Below, in pieces: positions 24,601 to 35,200 of a DNA stretch of 64,000 bases. The stretch covers positions 22,337,703 to 22,401,702 of the forward strand of contig NC_045146.1 in NCBI RefSeq assembly GCF_008831285.2, given 5' to 3'. The stretch's first letter is position 1. Each line of letters starts with the position of its first letter. The DNA is from Nymphaea colorata (taxonomy: Eukaryota; Streptophyta; Magnoliopsida; Nymphaeales; Nymphaeaceae). The translations under genes and the position numbers were made by a program. Below the pieces are notes generated by a model that was not told where the DNA came from, searched no databases, and saw nothing but the letters and a program-made list of their open reading frames with translations.

Positions 24601-26342
24601 ACCAGCGAGCCTGTCATCGACGGAGCAGCAGGGTTCAGCAAGAGCAAATGCCCAGATATTTTCTGACGGTTGCGAAGATGATAACCTGGGAAAGGATATT
24701 GCAAGATCCTTCCGTCGTCCACGACGGATTCCTGCTTCTGGGCTGAACGAGACGCATGGTTTCCCCATAAAACAGTTCCCGCCACAGGTAAAGCTTCAAT
24801 TTCCCCTTTTCCATTTTTCCAAGTTTCCTGGTTTTTGTTTTTTTTTTTCTTTTTGTTCCTCCCTCACAGCGACAGGAAGGATAGATAATAAGGGAGGGTT
24901 CCACAGAACAAAACCCATGACGGACGGCCTCAAAACCCCCTTTTTTATTTCCTTCATTGGTTTCAAGGTCCTAATCGTCTCAGACCCGAGAACCAGCTTC
25001 CACCAGGCGCAGACGCTTTGAGCTCTGCGTCCTTTGAATAGTATTTCTCAATTCTCATTATACATTTTCCTTGTACAGAGAAACGAACTCAATGGAAGAG
25101 CTACCTGTACTACAGCAGAAAGTGTAAACAGGGGAAAGAAACAAATCATATCTTCATTTATATTTACGTGCAGTTTGATTCTAATTTCTCTCTTTGTCTC
25201 GTATGGACAGATCTAGAAGCACCACTTTGATGCAACAATTGCAGAGTGAGGTATTGTGCTCTTCTCCAATCATGCATAGACAGTATGGTAATCAGAAAGA
25301 ATACAGGTAAATAGCATATGTCCTTGATTCTTAGAAAAAAGGACCAGCCTCGTTTTGTTGAGGGACAGGCTATAGCAGAGATCTTAAAGAAACAGATTAG
25401 AAGTCTGACGGTGTGGAAATGTGCACACTGACAGACGAACCGAGCTTTCCAACTGTTTTGTATTTTCCTCTCTGTGAATTTACCTGTCTGTAATACCATT
25501 ATTGAGAGGCTTCAGCACCTCCGAAGCACAGCAAACAGAAGAGACAGATAACCAGAACAAAAAGACAGCGAGTTTGGATTTTACGCGTCTGCTTCGAGCT
25601 TGCATGTGTTTCAGCCCCCTTGGATTATTCAACTGCCCAGCTGAGCACTTACCAGGCCAATGGATAACCTTTTTCTTTTCTCTGTTTTATTCTTAGTTGT
25701 GACTGACCCCGGGCCGGTAAGTGGTACGATATCGAGGCTCTGGCTCATGGGCATGACCGAACAATTAGTTCTCAGGAAAAGACCTCCCTGTCAGTTCAGC
25801 ATGTCTGTAGATTGTGTGAGGAGACACTGGCCATGAAAATTTCTTCTCCCAAGCTTCCACCTCCAACACGAGACATAAACCCTTTATTTTAACGATGATG
25901 AACATGACATTTGACAAACTTCTCAACTTACTTACAAAAGAAAATATGAGAAACATCAATGAATGTTCTGTTTCGTAGTCTTTTTGACACGGACCACACT
26001 CACAAGAAGCACAACCATGATTTCCAGAAGGCTGAGTATTAATAGACAAAAACAATCAAATTTAGACTGGTTGGTGAAATCAAAACGGGGAAAAGTACTC
26101 CGCACCTTGAGATAATGAACATCGCTTCCGCATATGCCCACTGCCTTCATCCTCACCTTAACGTCATGGGGACCTGAAAAAACAACAAACAGACCATCGG
26201 ATCCTCCTCCTCCGAGTTCGTGTGGAGTAAATCAGTGAGAAGCGAAAACGGAAACAGAGAGATACGATGCTTGGTTACCAAGGGGCGGAAGCTTGAAGGG
26301 TTGGATCTTCAGGGTGTTGACGGCAACCAGCCATGCTGCCAT
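21673..26342 (-). CDS. SDH: NAD-dependent sorbitol (L-iditol 2-) dehydrogenase, copy A
   Basis: Exons from 5' to 3' are 26342-26279, 26173-26106, 23343-23107, 22852-22562, 22227-22040 and 21865-21673, giving 346 aa from the first usable ATG. The enzyme oxidises sorbitol and related polyols to ketoses with NAD+ in the cytosol. Zinc-ligand positions of the MDR family are present: Cys36 (VGICGSD), His61-Glu62 (IGHECAG), structural zinc cysteines 91, 94, 97 and 105, and Glu147. The Rossmann motif is GAGPIG (171-176). Oddities: the usual family start MGKGG is present at 26398 but is out of frame by one base; intron 3 begins with GC; intron 2 is 2.76 kb; and the usual GDRV reads GDPV (Pro82). It lies downstream of copy B on the same strand, and every internal exon matches copy B in length. 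Confidence 0.9.
22853..23106 (-). other. GC-AG intron (intron 3) of sorbitol dehydrogenase A
   Basis: The exon ends ...AATCAG and the intron begins GCACGT. Using GC keeps the exon at 237 nt, identical to copy B, and keeps the frame into IVHPADL. The nearest GT is four bases further and would shift the frame. Confidence 0.75.
23437..23472. repeat. GAA/AGA trinucleotide microsatellite
   Basis: About ten AGA/GAA units in intron 2 of sorbitol dehydrogenase A, just upstream (on the minus strand) of exon 3. Confidence 0.8.
24368..24640 (-). other. Coding-like GC-rich island in sorbitol dehydrogenase A intron 2
   Basis: Within the 2.76-kb intron, positions 24368-24640 are strongly GC- and CpG-enriched against an AT-rich background. 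The minus strand holds an open frame reading ...PEIWVALLEKEKAKK, then FGCSGPRWPLMAGNGLHTL, then VERVFTPA and a stop. It looks like the last exon of a protein gene but I recognise no family. The frame opens after a stop just upstream with no clear ATG. It may be a captured gene fragment or the remains of an inserted gene; copy B has nothing here, its intron 2 being only 172 nt. Confidence 0.35.
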
Positions 26343-26628
26343 GTTCTCTTCCTGCGCATCTTCTGCCGAGCTCTCATGGGACTTCCCCCCTTCCCCATCT
26401 CTCTCTTGCTGTCTCGAAGTGGTTCAGATCAAGCACCATCACATGATTCTATTATATGCTTTTGGAAGAGGAGGAAGAAAGATGCCGTTCGACGAAGACT
26501 TGGCCACGCTCTTATCGTATTTCCAGGGGATTTTTGTTTTCTTCTTGTGTTCATCCAGATCTTACGTGTCGAGGATGGACGGATTCAAGGCAGACAAAAA
26601 TAGTTCTTCCCTCCACCACCTCAGCCGT

Positions 26629-26636
26629 ATTTATAG
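26629..26636 (-). promoter_or_regulatory. TATA box of sorbitol dehydrogenase A
   Basis: The minus strand reads CTCCTATAAATACGGC. Transcription would start near 26600, leaving a leader of about 200-260 nt before the start codon. Confidence 0.6.
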
Positions 26637-26639
26637 GAG

Positions 26640-28213
26640 ACGACTGGCCCAGACAAAGCCTTATCTGCTTATGTTGTAGATTTGTTATGGCTTTTAATTG
26701 AAGCCTTCACGAGATTTCCCATTTCGTGGTCTTTCTTTTCATGAATTTCCGTTGTGTGTGTTCCCAAAAGAACGTCCTCGTTTCTCTTTCACCTACAAGA
26801 ACCACATGGCTAACTGAAGCCGATTTGTTATTTTTTAAATTATTATAAAAGCACAAAAAAGAATAGTAGTGGATGCCAAAAAAATTGATGTTTAAATTCT
26901 TTCTGAAATGATGCTTCGTTCATTTATTTAACAGATGTAGTAAAAAACAAGTTAATGCAAAGCAAAATGTTGGCTTTTCTTACTTTCTTCAAAGGGGGAA
27001 GTTTACTGTTTTCATTTATAAGTAGTTAAAATTTTAAATCTTCGTAAAGAAGCAAAATATCACATTTATCCAGGCTACCACCGTGCTCCATTAATCCAAA
27101 TGAAACCAATTAACTGGCTCCTTGAGTATTATGTAATTCATATACATTTCATTACAAAATCAAATCTACTTTTGATTTCCAAAGTTTACCTTTGAGTGAG
27201 TCATGCATACGGAAACCAATTAGCCAGCTTCTCACAAGAATTTTATATGGTTTGAGGAGCATGTCAGTCCGTCCTTAATTTGCTAAAGAAGACATGAAAG
27301 CCACCCGAAAATTATTGAACAAAAACTCTTGAAAACATTAAAACAAGTTTTTGATCAACAAAAATTACTTAGAACTCCAACCTAAGATGAGGGTATCTAT
27401 TATCTAATGAACGACACTAAATGCTTTTTGTGCACGGAGTCCGGCAGTCGCTGGATCCACAAAGAGTAACGGTATTTTAGTAATTTTAAATTATGTCTTT
27501 TACCTTTTTTAATTTTTAATTTTCATTTTTGTCTTTTTTTTTTTGGTGTGTGAATAAAGATATTTTCGCCATAACCATATTATACTGGCGCACCCCATAC
27601 TACGAGGTTCCGTGCAAGACTTTTCTTAAAAAAGTTCATCCGGAAAGAAAAAAAAAAAAGCCTATGAGAATAGATAAACTAGGATCACACTGTCAGAACG
27701 CCATCGCCATCCGTTCCTCACGGATTCGGCAGACGGAGGAACCACCAAAATGAGCGGTGGACTCTTGTCTCTACATGGCAGAAGCTAGCTGGCTCTCAAC
27801 TCTCAAGTTCCTTGGGGCTCCCTTACTCGTGCTGTTCAGTTTTTAATGCATTAAACGACGGCTACGCTCACATCAAGATACTGAATATGTACTGTAAAGA
27901 ATTACAGAATATGAAATGAAAAGAATTACAGAATACAGATGGACCACAAATCACGTTGATACAGCCATAGAAACTCATGAGGATAAACTTCACAAGTTTT
28001 CTTACATGAGAACAAGAAAACAGATGAAAGCTAACCTCAAGAGCGCCTCTCGACGATGAACCATACGATTAATACACGACGAAGATGGCGGTAGCCATCG
28101 TTATTCAGTAATAGAATCGGAAATTTTGTTGTTCTGATTCGCCTTCATAAAGCTATATTGTATGCATGTCAGATCAGATGCTAGCTTTATACTGCAGATC
28201 ATTGCTGGCTCTT
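26640..28213. other. Intergenic spacer between the two dehydrogenase genes
   Basis: AT-rich sequence holding the promoter of copy A at its left and the 3' region of copy B at its right. No other gene or clear repeat is visible. A GC-richer patch at 27690-27800 contains short frames only. Confidence 0.5.
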
Positions 28214-31200
28214 CTAGAGATTGAACATCACCTTGATGGCATTCCCTCCTTGAGCACTGACCTCAAAGGCTTTCTCAATCTCCTCCTGTGAAAACCCAAA
28301 TCTGTGGGTGATGAGTGGCTTCACATCAATCTTTCCACTTCCCATGAACTCGGCACAGAGTGGGTAAGTGTTCTTGAATCGGAAGACTCCCAGAACGTCC
28401 ACTTCCCTGAAGAAAATACACATAACAAGTTGCAATATAATGTAAATATTTCGTGTCGTTAGTGTAGAAAAGGCCAAGTAGAGCAAGCTATTATATAGGG
28501 GATGCGAATATTTCATGTCCTTAGTACAGAAAAGGCTAACCGGAGCTGTTATGTATACATACATATAGTTCTATAATTGTTAAGGACATTATGTAAGATG
28601 CATCGGAAGCAACCATCTAAGACCAATTTTGAAGTTATTCAGATTAATCGTGAACACAAATGGTATGGTGTTCCGAAGCATGCAAACTATATTTGTTTTC
28701 ATTAATTATCTCTAATGGAGAAAGAAAGGACAGACACCATCATTGATGAAGAAAGATATTTAATTTCCATCTTTTAAAGGGTCACTTTTGCAACTTACAT
28801 CAAAATTAATGACTTTGTTTCTTTTTCCCCCTCTCAAAAGTTGAGCACCTGTTCGTTAACATTAAAATTGTGCTGCGATTTGCTATTGATTCAAATGTTA
28901 AATGTTTTTATATAATTTTTTTTTAAAAAATTTAAGTCAAAGAAAAATCGAAAGTTCAATACTAATATATTCTCACAAACTTTTGAAATAGACTTGTAGA
29001 GTTTGCCTGATCCTGGCTAGTTTGCCAATAGATTTTTGTCCACTGAGGCGTGCAGTTACATTTAAGAGTTAAAGTTGAAGGAGGTCAACAATTCAAAATA
29101 GTCGTTGCATCTCTTGACATAATCTATTAGATGATGTGTAATTCCATGTTCGGACATTCCAGTGCATTTTAAGTGTAACATCCTATTGAAAAATTTAGTC
29201 TCATATCTAATACAAGAAGTTATTAAATGATTAGTTGTCTCAATTCCTAGCTTTTTTTAGATTGGAATCAAAGCTGTTAAGGGATGATTTGAGATCCATC
29301 AAATTGGGTTGTGATAATAGTTATAGAAAATTAGATCCCCATCCCACCTATGATGCATGCTGTTTGTGTTGAGTGGGTACATATGTTTTGCATCAAATAT
29401 GTTTTGTATCCATAGCCACATAATCAATTAATTATCACTGATCAAATGTTTTGCATCAAAAATGTTTTGTATCCATAGTCCAGTCATGGAGAAGGAACTA
29501 AGAAACAATGTACACACACACATATATATAATAGATACCTTGCTGCAGCAGCGGTGAGAGGTACAGTCAACTGGCTGTGGCCCAAGCCCAGGAGGCAAAC
29601 TTTACCACCCGACCGGGTTGCCTTAAGAGCAGTCGACATGGTCTTGCTAAAGCCAACACATTCAAAGGTGATATCAATCGGACCACCCATTGCTTTCTGC
29701 ATCTCAACCACTTCTTCGGCCATGTCCTAAAAAATTTCAACAAGGGCAGGTTACCTTGGTAAACTTCAGAGAGTGTTCATCACTGTTTATCTACTAATTA
29801 GTTATTAATATTTTTATTTTTTTAAATAACAAATTTCTTATTGGTTATTCTTTCGATTTTGTAAGATTTTTCAAAAAAATTCAAACTCAAAAAGTGATTT
29901 TTAACTTTGTCGATTAATTTCTCAGAATCATTTTGACAAATGGTTCAATTCAAAACTGAAGCCAACAGCATCATAATGCTCAACACGACTTTTCAACCAA
30001 AATTCGAAGAGCATACGCTTTTCTCCCTATATATAGAGCATAAGAATAATAATCTGAATAGTGGAACAGCCTAAGGCCCTAAGCTGCTCAGACTTTATTA
30101 ATTTCACTAATATCTCCTTAACACCATCCAAGAAACTCTTAATAACTTGCATTTTTTTTCAGAATCTATATCCTGACACTAGGACTATTTCTCTGGCCTA
30201 ATGGGGAAGCAAAAAACTTCCTCGGCTTTGTGAAGTTTTTCCAATGACATTCTTTTTGGAGTTCTTTTTTTTTTTTTTTACTTGGTATTACCTTCACATC
30301 TGCAGAAACCTTGACGCATTTGTCTGCGCCAAGGGATTCAGCAAAAGCAAGCCGCTGTTCATCAACATCCACGATCACAATCTTTGGGGAGCCGAAGGCT
30401 CGAGCCGTGATCATGGTCATAAGCCCAAGTGGGCCTGCACCCACTATCAGAACATTGGTATCCGGCCCGGCCACCGCCCGCAGGCAAGCATGTATGCTCA
30501 CACTCAGTGGTTCGATCATTGCTCCTTCCTCCAAAGTCACATTATCAGGGATCTTGAAACATAGATCAGCAGGATGAACAATCTGCAGAAAATTAAGCAA
30601 AGAAACAATTACTGCCGTTATGGTGAATTTTTGATCCATTCCCATGCATGCAATCTGTTGTATCAAAAATCAAAGTCACTGCCGCCATGTATAAACTAGG
30701 AACTACCCTCCCTCAACTTCAAGTCTTCTTTGAGCGGTACTGCCTATTCACCCACAGATGCATGATGCAGGATAGGTTTTATGAAGAAGGAAGTGAACCT
30801 GATGAGCTAGACCACCATGATAAGGAGGTGTTGCCAAGAACTTAACATCAGGGCACAGATTGTATCTGCCATTCTTGCAGAGATCGCATCTCCAGCAGCT
30901 GACGCCTGGCTCTACGGCCACCCGGTCTCCCACCGCTACGTTCTTCACCTCGCTGCCCACTTCTTCCACAATTCCGGCGCACTCATGCCCGATTACGAGT
31001 GGCTCCTTCACCACTTTTCCTGCAACTTCCATTTCCTGCAAGTGCGATGCATTTGGAGAAGGGAAAAGAGAAACAAAAAACTTGGAGTGCTTCTTATAAC
31101 ACCATTCTCATTCATTATTCGATTTTTTTTTTAATTATCATTAATGGAGGTTCCGAGGAGGAGATGATAGGGAAAACGCAAAACTAATGACACCAAAACA

Positions 31201-32099
31201 TTGATACCTTTAGGTAGTGAACGTCAGTTGCGCAGATGCCCACAGCCTTCATTCTCAGTCGGACCTCAAGAGGACCTAACAGAAAATGGGGAAAGAACAG
31301 ATTAAATTAGCAATCGAAGCCCATTTCGTACCAAATTGAAAAGAAGCAGAAACAAAAACTTGTTGATTTATTGCGACGGAGTCCGAAATGATCTAAAGAA
31401 GGATATTGTCACAAACTTCAGGTAAGATTAAAAAAATAAAGCCTCTTGAAAGGGTAAATATCAAAAGTATTTCTTTCATCGAGTTTGTTAACATGCAAGT
31501 AAAATTCAAGGTTTAAAAGTTATTATAGGAAGGAGTGCGCCAAATTTTAGCTTTTTTCCTTTTTGTCACAATTATTATGCACTGAATTCAGGATAACTGG
31601 CTTATATATTGAACGGCAGATTAAGGAACTAATCAAAACAAATCAAGTAGGGGAAGATACTCTCAAGAGGCTGAAGCCCCACCTGTCTTCTTTTTACCTC
31701 AGTCCAAAGCTTCAACACCTGAACAAACTTTTAATTACTTCCCTTCAACTCAAAATAGCACCCGACACCATTCGTAATGTAAATGAATAATACCAACAGG
31801 AATCAAATTGATGGTCAGAATATGTGACTCTATATATATATATATATATCGTCAACACTTATGAGGATAAGTTAAACACCTTTTTTTTTTGTTTTTCAAA
31901 TTACAAGCAATTTTTACTCAAAACAATAATAAACAGAAAAAGACGATCATGAAATGAAGAGGTATAGCAGGATGAGAGACATACCAACCGGGGGGAGCTT
32001 GAAAGGTTGGACTTTAAGAACGTTTGCTGCAATAAGAAACGCTCCCATGTTCTCCTCAACCTCAACCGGGCTTTCATCGAAACCTGCTACTTCCCCCAT
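28214..32099 (-). CDS. SDH: NAD-dependent sorbitol (L-iditol 2-) dehydrogenase, copy B
   Basis: Exons from 5' to 3' are 32099-31985, 31275-31208, 31035-30799, 30582-30292, 29726-29539 and 28406-28214, giving 363 aa. All introns are GT-AG. Key residues are Cys53 (GICATD, where copy A has GICGSD), His78-Glu79 (IGHECAG), zinc cysteines 108, 111, 114 and 122, Glu164, and the NAD-binding motif GAGPLG (188-193). The N-terminus MGEVAGFDES...VEEN is an ordinary family start. Exons 2-6 have exactly the lengths of copy A (68, 237, 291, 188, 193 nt), so the pair arose by tandem duplication. It differs at many residues, including EMEVAGKVVKEPLV after exon 2, so the duplication is not recent and substrate range may differ. 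Confidence 0.93.
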
Positions 32100-32218
32100 G
32101 TCAACTAATCAATCCGGATCTGTCCACTCAACGCTTACTTGATCTAAGAAGAAAGATCGATAAGAAGATAACAGAGTAGCTGCTTGAATTGATATGAAGA
32201 AGGAAGAGGTGGGCGAAG

Positions 32219-32226
32219 CTTTTTAT
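32219..32226 (-). promoter_or_regulatory. TATA box of sorbitol dehydrogenase B
   Basis: The minus strand reads TTATTATAAAAAGC about 120 nt before the ATG at 32099, giving a leader of roughly 90 nt. Confidence 0.6.
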
Positions 32227-32229
32227 AAT

Positions 32230-35200
32230 AAGAGAAGCACGCATCATGTAGCCCATAGTATTACATCGACTGACGTTGGCTTTGTCTCCGAGGTATGTTT
32301 CAACTCTGTTCTCCCAAGCAAGTCATCGATAAATTTTGAAATCTAAATAAGTGGAAAGCGACCAATTTCTTACAGGTGAAGGGTTATAAGATCAAGTACT
32401 GAAATGACGCACTACGTGATACCATCATTCCTCGAATGGTGATGGACGGGTGGGGATGCCTTTTCCCTGGGGAATATGCCTCCATGTCTCCAGCATGGCT
32501 CTCCTTAGACGCACCTTGTTTCATGGTACAGTCTCCACGAATGAGGAGAAAAAGCCGGTGTTTCATTGCAAGTTCATTTTAAAATGAAGCTTCTTTAGCT
32601 ATTAAAAAAGATATTTTGCATGATTTAAAAAAAAGTAAAACTTCATCCTTGGATCTCTCTCTCTCTCTCTCTTAATTTATCTTCTTAAAATCCTACTCAC
32701 ATGTCAAACAAACTGATCTAAGAACCAATTTCTGGGTTTTGAAGCTTCTAGATGAAGCACATCAAAAGCGGGTAACTAAGATCCCCAAGGAGAAAATTAA
32801 CAAGTTTGATTTTCCATCAATCCTACAATTTCGTCACTACTTTTTTGTGCAATCGAATTGCAGCTGACCCTTTCTTCCCAAGTTTTGAAAGGTGACTGGT
32901 TCGCCGTACCGTGTGAGCTGTTGCACAACAACTCAGGAATTTAATTATGTATTTGAGTTGAGTAAAGAACGAGGAGACGGAGTAATGGCGGTGAACTCAT
33001 CTTCTGGCAGATCTTCAAAGCTTGGTATATATCGTCGTCAACACGTTCTGTTGGATCCTCCGATACCTAGCAATCAGATTCTTCTCCAAGGAAATGAAAA
33101 ACAAAGAGATACCCACATGACATATTCTAGATTGTAGATGATGATGCTACGTTCCCGGGCGGTGCATGTGATTGATTACTTGAAATCCACCACAGCAGGG
33201 CAGCGAGGAAAAAGGAGTAAAGAAATTTGTCAAAAAAGTAGTCAGCTGCAAGTTTCCCAGAAGAATTGGTCCAGAGACTCCATGCTTGGACCCAAAAAAT
33301 GCCACAAATTTTTTTGCTTCCTCTTTAATGACCATTGGCAGCACAGTAATAATTTCAAGGTGCACGTATCGGATGATATGTTTGGCCTGTTCAAATCTAA
33401 AGCTATATATATATATATATGTGTGTGTGTGTTTGTCAATGGGTTAGGTTTATGATATGGACGTACGGGCTTGCATATTGATTAGTTGGACTTGTGAAAA
33501 ATGACAGACTCGGTTATTAATCAGACTCTAAACATAAGGTCTCTATTTGAATCTTTTACATCATCCATAGGAAGCCAGAATTTGGAATTCTATAGTAAGA
33601 CACAACGTAGGAAGGAGCGGTTGAGGTAATATATTGGTTAATAATAATAATAATAATAATATATTTTTATAGAGGCCCAAAGACCCCCATTCCCCCCTGT
33701 TTCCATGGTCCTAAGCTGCTTCAGCGATAGTGATTGCAATGGCATACTCTTCAGCTTAGATATCACGTCCCATCACCTATGATACAAGGACATAATGCCC
33801 ATTAAAATCAAACTAAAGACCTGTCTTAAATAGACCTCTATCCCAATTAGCTAAGCTATATATGCCCCCTTGAAACAATATATTAGTTAATAACTTGAGT
33901 TATAAGTTGGTAATTGATAGCTTACAACCTATCAAAAGCTTAACATGTACTCTAACCATACTCGCTAGACCTGGGTGAACAAATTACCCTTAACCCATAC
34001 TCTAACTTGAGTTATAAATTACCCTTAACCCATTGTTTCCTCAAAAGTACAAGGCTTGTTTTTGGTGCATCAAGGTGACATAATGTTGTATTTCAACTTA
34101 CATGTCAGTGACCTCATACTAGTTGAACTTGTAGAAAAGGAACCTAGTTAGAAAACTCATACAACAACAGGAGAAATAGAGTTTTAGTTGAGTAGAAATG
34201 ATGGTAAGCACTTTGGAGCACATAACCATACTTGACCAGATGTTCATTTGTTTTGTCCAGCCTTAAAAGTATAGTCTAGATATATATTTTTCTAGAACAA
34301 GACAGGTTTATTACATAAATCAATTTAATTTCTGAAAAGGCCAAGGTTCTAGATACAACATGTCAATTTTCATGACATAAAAAATCATGTTTTTATATCT
34401 AAACTATATAATTTAAAACATTATTTCTAGTAAAATAAAAATCAGTGGTCTTTATCTATACTTGTGGTGTGTGAGGTTACTTGGGGAAACGCTGTATAAT
34501 TATTATTGTTTAAAACATATCATGTGTTGCATGGTGTACCGCGAGGTCACTCTTGAATCAATTAAAACATTTTGAGGCTGAGAAATTTAGCCCGCCGGTT
34601 TGGGTGCCAAAGTGGACTTGCACAAGTAACGTGCATGGCACGCATGACTAGGAGGAGAGAAGACTGAGGGGTTACACTTAACCTTAGAGACCCAAACCCT
34701 TTTTTCTATTAAGAGTTGGATGGGGAGCAGTATGTCTGTCAATTTTTGCTATTAAGATTTGAATGAGGAGCAGTATGTCTGTCAATTAGAACGTCACTAT
34801 TCAATGTCTACAATTCAAATAAACAATGTAATCAAACTGATGCCCTAATTTTATCCGGCTGACTGGTCGTGCTAGCCCCTCGGAAAAAATGTAAGAGAAG
34901 GAGCTGTTGCTATTAACAGTGGTGCAGACTTGAATTTTTAGGAGAAGAAACAGACGGCCATGTATAGATCAAACCGGAGAAGAAGCTGGCGCCCCCTGTT
35001 TTGGACCGTAAAATAAACAGCGGCTGCCTTTAAGTTTAATCCTCCAATTGATGTGAGGTTTCGTGCCGTCCTTGATCAAGCAAAGCACCGGGAGGGACGC
35101 CTTTCGATCCACGTTATATACGGCCCCATTAACAATATATTTTGGCAATCTAAAACTCGTTGAAATATTTACGAACCTTGTCATGAATTGGCAAGATTTG

